From the NCBI GenBank assembly GCA_045531495.1, contig JAZSED010000097.1, positions 1 to 24,587 on the forward strand: a stretch of 24,587 bases of DNA. Direction: 5' to 3'. Position numbers and translations under genes: made by a program. This DNA is from URNF01 sp045531495. Lineage in GTDB: Bacteria > Bacillota > Clostridia > Oscillospirales > Acutalibacteraceae. The number at the start of each line of letters is the position of its first letter. Position 1 is the stretch's first letter. A model generated the notes under the pieces. It searched no databases. It was given only the letters and a program-made list of their open reading frames with translations, and was not told where the DNA came from. Below are positions 13,586 to 21,391 of the stretch, one piece after another.

Positions 13586-15517
13586 TCAGGCGTTATTGCG
13601 GGTATAGTCCAAAAGACCGCCCGCGAGCAGTAAATCAATTTGGCGCGCGGAGAAATTGTTGTTGAGCGGATACGTTTCGCCTTTTGTTTTGTTTTCCAGC
13701 ACAATAGGTGTGCCGTTTTCTACGCATTCACGGATGTTCGGTAAGGACAGAGTATCGCCGAGCGCAATGCGGTCATAGTCGTTCTCGTTAACAAAGGTTA
13801 GCGGCAAAATTCCCGCATTAATAAGGTTTGCCACGTGGATACGTGCAAAGGATTTTACGATGACCGCTTTGATGCCGAGGTACAGCGGCGCCAATGCTGC
13901 GTGTTCGCGGGAACTGCCCTGGCCGTAGTTAGCACCGCCGATAATAATGCCTTTGCCCGCTTCTTTACAACGCGCGGGGAACTGTTCGTCACAACGGGTG
14001 AAGCAATGCTCCGAAATCGCAGGGATGTTAGAACGCAGGGGCAGGATTTTAGCGCCAGCGGGCATAATATGGTCGGTGGTGATGTTGTCGCCGACCTTCA
14101 AGAGAACATCTGCGGTAATGGTTTCATCAAGCGGCGCGGTTTTGGGGAAGGGTTTGATGTTGGGACCGCGCAGGATTTCTACACAATCCATTTCCTCAAC
14201 GGGTGCGGGCGGCACGATCATATTGTCGTTGACCATAAAGCGCTCAGGCATGGTAACTGCGGGCGCAGCACCCATAGTACGCGGATCGGCGAACACACCG
14301 GTAAGCGCAGAAACGGCAGCGGTTTCGGGACTGACCAGATACACGCCGGCGTCTGCGGTACCCGAACGGCCTTCAAAGTTGCGGTTAAAGGTACGCAGAG
14401 AAACACCGCCCGAATTAGGGGACTGACCCATACCGATACACGGGCCGCACGCACATTCGAGAATACGGGCGCCTGCGGCAATCATATCTGCCAGAGCACC
14501 GCATTCAGCAAGCATATTATATACCTGCTTGGAACCGGGGGCGATAGAAAGACTTACATCCGGATGTACGGTTTTGCCCTTCAAAATCGCGGCGACCTTC
14601 AACATATCAAACAGAGAAGAGTTGGTGCAAGAGCCGATACAGCATTGGTCTACTTTGATTTCACCGATTTCCTCTACCGCTTTTACGGCATCGGGAGAAT
14701 GGGGGCAAGCCGCCAGGGGGCGCAAGGTGCTAAGGTCAATGGTGATTATTTCATCATATTCAGCACCTTCGTCGGGCAGGATTTCTACCCAATCGGCCTC
14801 TCTGCCTTGTGCCTTCATAAACTGTCGGGTAATCTCATCGGACGGGAAGATAGAGGTGGAAGCACCGAGTTCTGCGCCCATATTGGTGATTGTAGCACGT
14901 TCGGGTACAGAGAGCGTCTTAACACCCTCACCCGCATATTCTACGATTTTACCGACGCCGCCTTTGACCGACATCAAACGTAAAACCTCAAGAATGATAT
15001 CCTTCGCGGCGACCCACGGCTGTAATTTGCCGAGCAGTTCCACCTTTACCATTTTCGGCATGGTGATGTAATAGGTGCCGCCGCCCATAGCTACGGCAAC
15101 GTCAAGGCCGCCTGCACCGAAGGCGAGCATACCGATGCCGCCGCCCGTGGGGGTGTGGCTATCCGAACCGATAAGGGTTTTACCGGGGATACCGAAACGT
15201 TCCAGGTGTACCTGGTGGCAAATGCCGTTACCGGGACGGGAAAAATACAGGCCGTGCTTTTTACAGATAGACTGAATAAAACGGTGGTCATCAGCATTTT
15301 CAAAACCCGTCTGCAGGGTGTTGTGGTCAATATACGCTACCGAACGTTCGGTTTTTACACGCGGAATGCCCATTGCCTCGAATTCAAGGTAAGCCATCGT
15401 ACCGGTCGCGTCCTGTGTCAAGGTCTGATCGATACGCAGACCGATTTCGGTGCCGGGAGTCATATCGCCGCTTACTAAATGTGCGCGAATAAGTTTTTGT
15501 GCCAGTGTATCTGCCAT
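13586..15517 (-). CDS. Aconitate hydratase (4Fe-4S, aconitase A-like short form)
   Basis: This cytoplasmic enzyme isomerises citrate and isocitrate via cis-aconitate, feeding 2-oxoglutarate and glutamate synthesis in anaerobes with a partial TCA cycle. The 643 residues match the shorter, mitochondrial-like or Aquifex-type aconitases rather than the ~900-residue AcnA. The cluster cysteines are C297 (GSCTNSS), C357 and C360 (CACGPC). SDSHTPTGGGIGM (118-130), NRNFEGRSG and the swivel-domain GSSREHAALAP with its substrate-binding Ser/Arg are all present. Two ATGs lie close together. The second (15517) has AGGAG at nine bases, while the first (15523) would have only three, so I use the second. rex follows after 24 bp. 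Confidence 0.95.
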   Translation of the reverse strand: MADTLAQKLIRAHLVSGDMTPGTEIGLRIDQTLTQDATGTMAYLEFEAMGIPRVKTERSVAYIDHNTLQTGFENADDHRFIQSICKKHGLYFSRPGNGICHQVHLERFGIPGKTLIGSDSHTPTGGGIGMLAFGAGGLDVAVAMGGGTYYITMPKMVKVELLGKLQPWVAAKDIILEVLRLMSVKGGVGKIVEYAGEGVKTLSVPERATITNMGAELGASTSIFPSDEITRQFMKAQGREADWVEILPDEGAEYDEIITIDLSTLRPLAACPHSPDAVKAVEEIGEIKVDQCCIGSCTNSSLFDMLKVAAILKGKTVHPDVSLSIAPGSKQVYNMLAECGALADMIAAGARILECACGPCIGMGQSPNSGGVSLRTFNRNFEGRSGTADAGVYLVSPETAAVSALTGVFADPRTMGAAPAVTMPERFMVNDNMIVPPAPVEEMDCVEILRGPNIKPFPKTAPLDETITADVLLKVGDNITTDHIMPAGAKILPLRSNIPAISEHCFTRCDEQFPARCKEAGKGIIIGGANYGQGSSREHAALAPLYLGIKAVIVKSFARIHVANLINAGILPLTFVNENDYDRIALGDTLSLPNIRECVENGTPIVLENKTKGETYPLNNNFSARQIDLLLAGGLLDYTRNNA

Positions 15518-15549
15518 AGTCATTCACTCCTAAAAAAACAATAATATAC

Positions 15550-15578
15550 ATTATGTATGATTGTAAAAAAATTGTCAA
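15550..15578 (-). promoter_or_regulatory. Promoter of the aconitase-rex operon
   Basis: On the minus strand a perfect TTGACA (15573-15578) and CATAAT (15550-15555) are separated by 17 bp. The -10 lies inside the 13-base palindrome ATACATAATGTAT, which could bind a regulator. Confidence 0.72.
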
Positions 15579-15589
15579 GAAAAGAAGGT

Positions 15590-16633
15590 TTATTTTTTTG
15601 CCTTAAACACAAAAAATCTTTGCAGAGCAAGACTTAATGCAAACAACAATGCTTCTACAATCAATTTGGCAACTGCCAACGGTACGGACAGAACAATGTT
15701 GAAGAGGTTAAGCAGCAAATAATTCAACGCCAAGATCAGAACCGCTACCGCATAATATTTGACAGCGGTGTTGACGATAGATTCATCTGATTTGAACACG
15801 ATACGGCGGTTGATAAGGAAATTGCAAAGGGAACTGACAACACGGGCGATTACCGCACTGAACAATAATACCAATTTTTGCTCCAATCCCACATTTCCGA
15901 AAAGAGCGGCTAACAACAGTACCAATACGTAGTCAACCAAAAATCCGATGATGGACGAAGCGGTAAATTTGATGATAGAGCCGTAAATGCGCAAGGAATC
16001 CTTCAAGGGATTGAAGTGGGAAGAGGAGTTCTCTTCGTCTAAATACACAGTATCTATGTATACCTCACGCATGGGTATATGCTGTTCAGCTGCACCGAGA
16101 AGCATATACATTTCGTATTCATACCGTTCGCCTTTCAAAGCCAACAGTTCGGGGATGCGTTTTACCGAAAACGCACGCAGACCTGTCTGGGTATCGTGCA
16201 CCATAACACCGCTTGCCAGGGCAAATACATATCGTGTGATGGTGTTGCCCACCAAACTGCGAAGCGGCACCTTGCCCGTAAATTGGCGGGAGCCGAGGAT
16301 GATAGCATCGGGGTGCTCCGCCTGCTCTTCGCAAACGCGTTGGATGTCGGGGAGAAGGTGTTGCCCGTCCGCATCCACGATGACCACGCCCTCTGTCTCA
16401 GGGAAATGTTCATATATGTATGCCATACCCGTTTTCATGGCGCGACCTTTACCGCTGTTTTTCTCGTGCTTTAATAACACTACGGCGGCAGGAAGCTTTG
16501 CAAAAACAGCGTCTTTTTCGGGCGCACTGCCGTCATTTACAACAACGATATGATAATTTGTGTTATTCACTAACCGCTCTGTCAACATAACGAGTTGTTC
16601 GTCAGGTTGGTAGGCGGGAATCAGTACAATCAT
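15590..16633 (-). CDS. Glycosyltransferase family 2 fused to a GtrA-like membrane domain
   Basis: This 347-residue protein has an N-terminal GT-A domain of the GT2 family. It includes IPAYQPDEQL, VVNDGS (D34-G35) and the metal-binding DADGQH (87-92), followed by the acceptor-side GxxTGLRAFS segment. A C-terminal GtrA-like domain (about 220-347) has four predicted membrane helices. The layout suggests a polyprenyl-phosphate sugar transferase or sugar-lipid translocation role in cell-surface polysaccharide; the sugar cannot be named. The ATG at 16633 has AAAGGGG upstream, and the longer frame to 16720 lacks a ribosome binding site. It lies on the same strand as the two TauE-like genes and aconitase, with its own promoter. 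Confidence 0.9.
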   Translation of the reverse strand: MIVLIPAYQPDEQLVMLTERLVNNTNYHIVVVNDGSAPEKDAVFAKLPAAVVLLKHEKNSGKGRAMKTGMAYIYEHFPETEGVVIVDADGQHLLPDIQRVCEEQAEHPDAIILGSRQFTGKVPLRSLVGNTITRYVFALASGVMVHDTQTGLRAFSVKRIPELLALKGERYEYEMYMLLGAAEQHIPMREVYIDTVYLDEENSSSHFNPLKDSLRIYGSIIKFTASSIIGFLVDYVLVLLLAALFGNVGLEQKLVLLFSAVIARVVSSLCNFLINRRIVFKSDESIVNTAVKYYAVAVLILALNYLLLNLFNIVLSVPLAVAKLIVEALLFALSLALQRFFVFKAKK

Positions 16634-16666
16634 AACGTTACCCCTTTCAAAATCCCATACATAGAC

Positions 16667-16695
16667 ATAATAGCACATTATTAAAGATTTGTCGA
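16667..16695 (-). promoter_or_regulatory. Promoter of the GT2-GtrA gene
   Basis: On the minus strand TCGACA (16690-16695, one mismatch to consensus) and TATTAT (16667-16672) are separated by 17 bp and lie 33 bases upstream of the start codon. Confidence 0.7.
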
Positions 16696-16742
16696 CCCCA
16701 AATCGTGAAGGGATTTGCATTTTGGGGGGATTTGTTGTATAG

Positions 16743-17102
16743 TTATTGTGTTGCTTTCTTCTTGGTTAAGATTTCCTTGATACCGATATACAGCAAAACG
16801 AAACCAAACCCTTTTCGTAAAAGCGAAACTTCTATATAACTGCTGAAAATGGCCGCGAGGACGGACAAGGGAATACCTGCGAGCAAACACAGCCAGACGG
16901 CACGCCAAGCAATACGTTTGTTGCGTATATGTGATATCAGTGCAGCAGGTGCACATCCGGCAAAATACAAAAGGTTTACGCCGCCGGCGGTATATTGGTC
17001 CACACCGCCAAAGGCGGTCAGATACAGTACGAGCAGGGAACCGCCGCCGACACCAAAGCCGCTGATAATACCTGTTAAAAAGCCGACAATTATGTTTAAC
17101 AT
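16743..17102 (-). CDS. Half-size TauE/SafE-family permease subunit (second of pair)
   Basis: This 119-residue membrane protein has about four hydrophobic segments. Its N-terminal motif GFLTGIISGFGVGGGSLLV is the TauE/SafE repeat signature (GxxxGxxSGxxGxGGG). Full-length members have about 250 residues and two such repeats. This protein has one and is followed on the minus strand by no second half. Its partner is the adjacent upstream gene, 12 bp away, which has the other repeat. Together they plausibly form a heteromeric exporter or importer of sulfite, sulfonate or another organic anion; the substrate is unknown. AAGGGGG lies before the ATG. Confidence 0.88.
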   Translation of the reverse strand: MLNIIVGFLTGIISGFGVGGGSLLVLYLTAFGGVDQYTAGGVNLLYFAGCAPAALISHIRNKRIAWRAVWLCLLAGIPLSVLAAIFSSYIEVSLLRKGFGFVLLYIGIKEILTKKKATQ

Positions 17103-17114
17103 TTTGTTACCCCC

Positions 17115-17486
17115 TTATGCTAATAATGACCGCAAGGCGCCGTAAAGCAGTAAAAAACCGAAAATGCGGTGTAGCCATACGGCTGACATTCTGCGAAACA
17201 GCTTTCCGCTGACCAATCCGCCGAGAACGCCTCCGAATACATACGGCAACGCAGTGGAAACAATGTTTTCGCCGCGTAGAATAAAAACAACAAGCGAAGC
17301 TATGGATAAAGGGAAAATAACGGCGACAGATGTAGCAAAAGCCCTCTTTTCTTCCATTTTCATCCAATTGATAAACAGCGGCACTAAAAACAGCCCGCCA
17401 CCTGCGCCGAATATACCGTTGGCAATACCGGCCAATGCACCGATGACGGGATATTTCCAAATATCACCTTTTATTTTCTTGTTCAC
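17115..17486 (-). CDS. Half-size TauE/SafE-family permease subunit (first of pair)
   Basis: This protein of about 123 residues has about four membrane segments and the repeat signature GALAGIANGIFGAGGGLFLVP, followed by FATSVAVIFPLSIASLVVF. The latter is the strongly conserved A-T-S hydrophobic segment of TauE/SafE proteins. The frame also runs to an ATG at 17507, but that has no ribosome binding site. A GTG at 17486 has GGGTGAT just upstream, so I prefer it with modest confidence. It lies 12 bp before the second half-gene in the same operon. The short gap to the divergent oxidoreductase (about 40 bp) leaves little room for a promoter. Confidence 0.86.
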   Translation of the reverse strand: MNKKIKGDIWKYPVIGALAGIANGIFGAGGGLFLVPLFINWMKMEEKRAFATSVAVIFPLSIASLVVFILRGENIVSTALPYVFGGVLGGLVSGKLFRRMSAVWLHRIFGFLLLYGALRSLLA

Positions 17487-17526
17487 AACATCACCCAACC
17501 TTAACATACCCGAAAGGAAGAGAGTT

Positions 17527-18543
17527 ATGACCGCAATTCAAAAAATACGTTACGGGGTTATCGGCAGCAGTAGCATTGCCGATATGATGATTGCAGGCGC
17601 AAAGCACTATGATTTTTTGGAGCTGACGGCAGTATATTCGCGAACCGAACAACGGGCGGCGGAATATGCCCAAAAGCACGGTGCAGTTTATACGTTTACC
17701 TCTTTGGAAGAAATGGCAACGTCCGGTGCGGTGGATATGGTATACATTGCCAGCCCTAATGTGGCGCATTTGCCGCAAGCGCAGGTGTTTTTACGCAACG
17801 GCATACACGTGCTGTGCGAAAAGCCGTTGTCTGCGCACCCGGAACAATTGCGCGAAACATTCGCATTGGCACAAGAAAACGGGTGCTTGTTTGCCGAGGC
17901 GATTATGTTGCTTTTTCAGCCGCAACTGCAAACTTTTAAGGATGCGGTAAAAACTATCGGTGAGATTTCTTTGGCACATTTTGACTTTTCACAATTATCA
18001 AGCAGAATGCCCGAATACTACGCGGGGGAAACACCCAATATTTTTAATCCAGCGTTAGAAGCAGGTACGTTGCAGGATTTGGGTGTGTACTGTGTGTATC
18101 CTGCACTGTTGCTGTTCGGCAAACCGCAAACCATCACGGCATCGGCCTCTTTTTTGAAAACGGGCGCGGACGGTGCGGGCTGTTCTGTGTGGCAATATCC
18201 TGATATGCAGGTGGTGCTGACCTATTCAAAAACGGGGCAGGGAAGAGCACCTTCCGAAATTGTGGGTGCAAAAGGCTCGGTCACCGTTGCTTCCATTTCA
18301 AAACTAGAAAATATCGTACTGTATCTCAATGAAAAAGCCCCACAGCAAGTGTGGGGCGCAGAGGAAAAAGATGTTTTGATGGGGAGGGAAATCGCCGCAT
18401 TTGCCAAGTGGGTACAAAACGGCGCTGACGACACGTATTGGTATCACAAACAAATGGCGATTGACGTATGCGATTGTATGTTTGCTATGCGGCAAGCAGC
18501 GGGCATTAGGTTTCCCGGGGAAAATGAAGCATTCCTCGCTTAA
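17527..18543 (+). CDS. Gfo/Idh/MocA family NAD(P)-dependent oxidoreductase
   Basis: This 338-residue protein has an N-terminal Rossmann fold: RYGVIGSSSIAD (8-19, with GxxSxxA in place of the commoner GxGxxG), LTAVYSRT, then the catalytic-site motif CEKPLS (about 97-102) with the conserved lysine. A C-terminal alpha/beta domain carries the DLGVYCVYP segment typical of the trans-1,2-dihydrobenzene-1,2-diol dehydrogenase-like branch. It should oxidise or reduce a sugar or polyol derivative; the substrate is not identifiable. AAAGGAAGAGAG lies before the ATG. The 3' end overlaps convergent tmcAL by 38 bp. Its promoter must lie inside the TauE-like gene or in the 40-bp gap; I see none. Confidence 0.92.
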   Translation: MTAIQKIRYGVIGSSSIADMMIAGAKHYDFLELTAVYSRTEQRAAEYAQKHGAVYTFTSLEEMATSGAVDMVYIASPNVAHLPQAQVFLRNGIHVLCEKPLSAHPEQLRETFALAQENGCLFAEAIMLLFQPQLQTFKDAVKTIGEISLAHFDFSQLSSRMPEYYAGETPNIFNPALEAGTLQDLGVYCVYPALLLFGKPQTITASASFLKTGADGAGCSVWQYPDMQVVLTYSKTGQGRAPSEIVGAKGSVTVASISKLENIVLYLNEKAPQQVWGAEEKDVLMGREIAAFAKWVQNGADDTYWYHKQMAIDVCDCMFAMRQAAGIRFPGENEAFLA

Positions 18544-19711
18544 ATTCCTCTCCGCAAGGCAATGGATAGGAAAGCAAAGCGTTGTAAAGGTCGCTTGCTT
18601 TACACTCAAAATCGAACGTTTTTTCAGAAAAAGCGTCTGCGGGCGGCTGTTTTGCGTCGGTAAACAGCGGCAAACGGGCGCTTTTTGCCGTTTCTTTGAG
18701 TAATCGGGTGCCGTTTGCACCGATGCCGAGGACGCGTATATAAGGAGGAAGGAGCGGCATATCTTCTGCGGTGAGGTCTAAATATACTGCGGTAAGTATA
18801 CGGCGCAAACGTGCTAAAGGATAGCGTTTGGTTTTGACGGCTTCGATGATACTGTCAACCGATGTTTCTGTGCGTATAGCCTCATATAAACGGTTTTCAA
18901 GCCCTTCGCTGATAAACGGTAATGCTGCCAAAGCCTCGCGGGACAGTGTGCGCAGTTTTGCAAGGAGAATACGGTCGTATATGCGGCTGTCGGTATAACA
19001 ATGACCGCAAATATTGGCATTTTGCAAGATTTCCAGACTGCTTTTCGGTAGAAACGGCAGGATTTCTTGCCATTTTCCTTTTCGCACACATTCTCTGAGA
19101 TGACCGGCAGATGTAAACGTTCCGCCTTCCGCGGTTGTGTTATGCGCTGCGCCGGTACGTTTTACGGTAAAGGGCTGTATATTTGATTGCAACGCTAACA
19201 GCGCTTTACAATACTCCAACCCCAATGTGTTATTGGGCGTGGTGAGAATAGCGGCATAATCACCGTTTTTTACTGTTTTCAGCGCTTCTTCTTGCGCGGC
19301 GGCATATGGAATACCTTTCTCAAGAGCGTCGTGTAACGCGGATTTGAAGCCGTCCGTTTGCATAATGGCGGCGATTTCCGATAATATCTTCACATCACCG
19401 CATTCACTGCCGAAACTAACGGTATCCACGCAGCCCATACCGTCCAACAGGGCGATACCGCCGCGTGCAAACCCTTCCGCGGAGGATAAACCGAACGACT
19501 GCGGCATTTCAACCACAAGGTCTGCACCGTTTGCCAAAGCCATACGCACGCGGTCGGTTTTGGTGAGCAGAGCAGGCTCGCCGCGTTGGGTGAAATGTCC
19601 GCCCAAAACCACGACAATGTATTCTGCACCTGCGGCGCGTGTTTCGGCAATATGATAGGCGTGCCCGTTGTGGAACGGGTCATATTCCGCGATGATACCT
19701 GTTATTCTCAT
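18506..19711 (-). CDS. tmcAL: tRNA(Met) cytidine acetate ligase TmcAL
   Basis: This cytoplasmic ATP-dependent ligase uses acetate to make N4-acetylcytidine at the wobble position of elongator tRNA-Met. The family was formerly known as YlbM or DUF795. The 401-residue protein begins with the nucleotidyltransferase motif AEYDPFHNGHAYHI, where H14-N-G-H17 is the HxGH nucleotide-binding element. FTQRGEPALL and the FGSECGD segment follow, as in the family, and the length is normal. GAGGTGA precedes the ATG. The enzyme consumes acetate, and the acetate kinase gene starts divergently 117 bp away, though a functional link is only speculation. It overlaps the convergent oxidoreductase gene at its 3' end. 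Confidence 0.93.
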   Translation of the reverse strand: MRITGIIAEYDPFHNGHAYHIAETRAAGAEYIVVVLGGHFTQRGEPALLTKTDRVRMALANGADLVVEMPQSFGLSSAEGFARGGIALLDGMGCVDTVSFGSECGDVKILSEIAAIMQTDGFKSALHDALEKGIPYAAAQEEALKTVKNGDYAAILTTPNNTLGLEYCKALLALQSNIQPFTVKRTGAAHNTTAEGGTFTSAGHLRECVRKGKWQEILPFLPKSSLEILQNANICGHCYTDSRIYDRILLAKLRTLSREALAALPFISEGLENRLYEAIRTETSVDSIIEAVKTKRYPLARLRRILTAVYLDLTAEDMPLLPPYIRVLGIGANGTRLLKETAKSARLPLFTDAKQPPADAFSEKTFDFECKASDLYNALLSYPLPCGEEFKRGMLHFPRET

Positions 19712-19740
19712 AAAAAATCACCTCAGTTGTGAATAAACAC

Positions 19741-19769
19741 TTGAAAAGCATGAAAAAAGGGTATATACT
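19741..19769 (+). promoter_or_regulatory. Promoter of ackA
   Basis: TTGAAA (19741-19746) and TATACT (19764-19769) are separated by 17 bp. A second TATTATACA-like sequence lies further down at about 19782-19790. Confidence 0.75.
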
Positions 19770-19781
19770 TACCTTTGGTAA
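19769..19781. promoter_or_regulatory. Palindrome at the ackA transcription start
   Basis: TTACC-TTT-GGTAA is a perfect 5-bp dyad that starts at the last base of the -10 and covers the predicted start site. Its position suits a repressor operator; the regulator is unknown. Confidence 0.4.
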
Positions 19782-19828
19782 TATTATACACTAAAAAATC
19801 CCTTTTGGGAAGGTATGGAGGATAAAAA

Positions 19829-21037
19829 ATGAAGGTATTGGTTATCAACGCCGGCAGTTCTTCGCTCAAATATCAGCTGATTGATATGGATGGCGAAAAA
19901 ATGTTGGCAAAAGGCAACTGTGAACGTATCGGTGACGGTGGTGTATTTACCCATAAAACCGCTGCAGGTTACGCGAAAACCGTAGAAATTGATATGCCTA
20001 ATCACACGGTTGCTTTTGAACAGGTGAAACAGGCACTTACCTCAGGTGAAGGTAAAGTGATTAATGACCTGGCGGAAGTATCCGCTATCGGCCATCGTAT
20101 TGTGCAGGGTGGCGACAAATTCGACCGTTCGGTTATGGTAACGCCCGAGGTTATTGACCAAATTGAAGAGCTTGCTGCCTTGGCACCGTTGCATAATATG
20201 GCGCACGTACAAGGTATCCGCGCCGCTATTGATGCGTTTGGTTCAGAAGTGCCGCAGGTTGTAGTGTTTGACACCTCTTTCCATCAGACCATGCCGCCCG
20301 AGGCATATATGTTTGGTGTGCCGTATGAGTACTATGAGAAATATGCCATTCGCCGTTACGGCTTCCACGGCACGTCTCACCGTTTCGTCAGTGCACGTTG
20401 CTGCGAATTGCTCGGCAAAACCGAAGGCACCCGTATCATTACCTGCCATATCGGTAACGGTGCATCTATTTCCGCAATCAAAGACGGTAAATGTATCGAT
20501 ACCACCATGGGCCTTACGCCTCTTGACGGTATGTTGATGGGTACTCGTTGCGGTTCAATTGACCCGTCGGTTGTTACCTACATTATGGACAAAGAAAACC
20601 TGTCTCCTAAAGAGATGGATACTTTGATGAACAAGAAGTCCGGTATGCTTGGTATTTCCGGTTTCTCCGGCGATGACCGTGACATCCGTGCGGCAATCTC
20701 CGACCCGACCCACGAGTACCACGACCGCGCAGAGTTGTTCTGGAAAATGCGCAGTTATCAGGTTGCTAAAATCGTCGGTGGTTTCATTTCCGCACTCGGT
20801 GGCTTGGATGCTATCGTATTTACCGCGGGCATTGCTGAAAACTGCGAAGAAATCCGCGAAGATATTGTGAACTCGCTGGCATATCTCGGCGTGAAGCTGG
20901 ATAAAGAGGCGAACCATTCTCGCGGCGAAGAAGTGGAAATCAGCACCAAAGATTCCGCTGTTCGTGCGTTTGTCATTCCTACCAACGAGGAATTGGTTAT
21001 CGCACGCGATACCAAAGAACTTGTGGAAGCACAATAA
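19829..21037 (+). CDS. ackA: Acetate kinase
   Basis: This 402-residue cytoplasmic enzyme converts acetyl phosphate and ADP to acetate and ATP, the ATP-yielding last step of acetate fermentation. Family motifs are MKVLVINAGSSSLKYQL at the N-terminus (with the catalytic Asn), GHRIVQGG, FDTSFHQTMP, the RRYGFHGTSHRFVS segment with the active-site histidine, HIGNGASISA, and FTAGIAEN near the C-terminus. Length is normal. GGAGGA precedes the ATG. The usual partner pta is not adjacent. The gene is a single unit with its own promoter and a strong terminator. Confidence 0.98.
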   Translation: MKVLVINAGSSSLKYQLIDMDGEKMLAKGNCERIGDGGVFTHKTAAGYAKTVEIDMPNHTVAFEQVKQALTSGEGKVINDLAEVSAIGHRIVQGGDKFDRSVMVTPEVIDQIEELAALAPLHNMAHVQGIRAAIDAFGSEVPQVVVFDTSFHQTMPPEAYMFGVPYEYYEKYAIRRYGFHGTSHRFVSARCCELLGKTEGTRIITCHIGNGASISAIKDGKCIDTTMGLTPLDGMLMGTRCGSIDPSVVTYIMDKENLSPKEMDTLMNKKSGMLGISGFSGDDRDIRAAISDPTHEYHDRAELFWKMRSYQVAKIVGGFISALGGLDAIVFTAGIAENCEEIREDIVNSLAYLGVKLDKEANHSRGEEVEISTKDSAVRAFVIPTNEELVIARDTKELVEAQ

Positions 21038-21049
21038 TATAACCTAAAG

Positions 21050-21083
21050 AAAAAACGCCATCGTGAAAACGATGGCGTTTTTT
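21050..21083. terminator. Bidirectional terminator between ackA and the DUF378 gene
   Basis: A perfect 14-bp stem (21050-21063 with 21070-21083) with loop TGAAAA has six A at the left and six T at the right. It separates two convergent genes. Confidence 0.94.
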
Positions 21084-21096
21084 GTTGGGTTTTGCT

Positions 21097-21306
21097 TTAG
21101 TCTCGTTCAATAACTTCGTTGCGTCTTCTGAAAAACAGAGAGATGCACCAAAGTCCCGCGAGACCAACCAGCGTGAAAATGATGCGGCTGATAAGAGAAT
21201 CTGCGCCGCCGAAAAGCCAGGACACAATATCAAACTGAAAGAGTCCTACGCTACCCCAGTTGAGCGCACCGATAACTACCAGCAGCAAAGCCAGTCTATC
21301 CAGCAT
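21097..21306 (-). CDS. DUF378 family small membrane protein
   Basis: This 69-residue protein has two membrane helices (about 4-24 and 40-60), the LLVVIGALNWGSVGLFQFD segment and LFGGADSLISRIIFTLVGLAGL. This matches the YuzA/DUF378 family, whose function is unknown. AAAGGGG lies eight bases before the ATG at 21306; a GTG three codons upstream is less well placed. It lies 85 bp downstream of glyA on the same strand and may have its own promoter. Confidence 0.88.
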   Translation of the reverse strand: MLDRLALLLVVIGALNWGSVGLFQFDIVSWLFGGADSLISRIIFTLVGLAGLWCISLFFRRRNEVIERD

Positions 21307-21324
21307 ACCATTCACCCCTTTATT

Positions 21325-21347
21325 CAGCGGAGATTTTTTCTCCGCTG
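21325..21347 (-). terminator. Hairpin between glyA and the DUF378 gene
   Basis: A perfect 9-bp stem CAGCGGAGA / TCTCCGCTG has a loop of five T on the plus strand (A on the minus). No U-run follows on the minus strand, so it may be a 5' leader structure or RNA-stability element rather than a terminator. Confidence 0.45.
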
Positions 21348-21391
21348 CTAGTATGTGCGGGGTAAATTAAAGTTATGCAAGAAATAAAAAA

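Noticed and set aside
13800..13825. GGTTAGC sequences in aconitase (and near 4927 in feoB) as further operator copies
   Set aside because: Only the left half-site is present in each case; the inverted right arm is missing.
13835..14983. 382-codon plus-strand frame inside the aconitase gene
   Set aside because: It is antisense to a certain gene with all cluster cysteines, with no motif or ribosome binding site of its own.
16697..16726. CCCCAAA...TTTGGGG hairpin between the TauE-like and GT2 genes as a terminator
   Set aside because: The loop is long and no U-run follows on the minus strand, so support is too weak.
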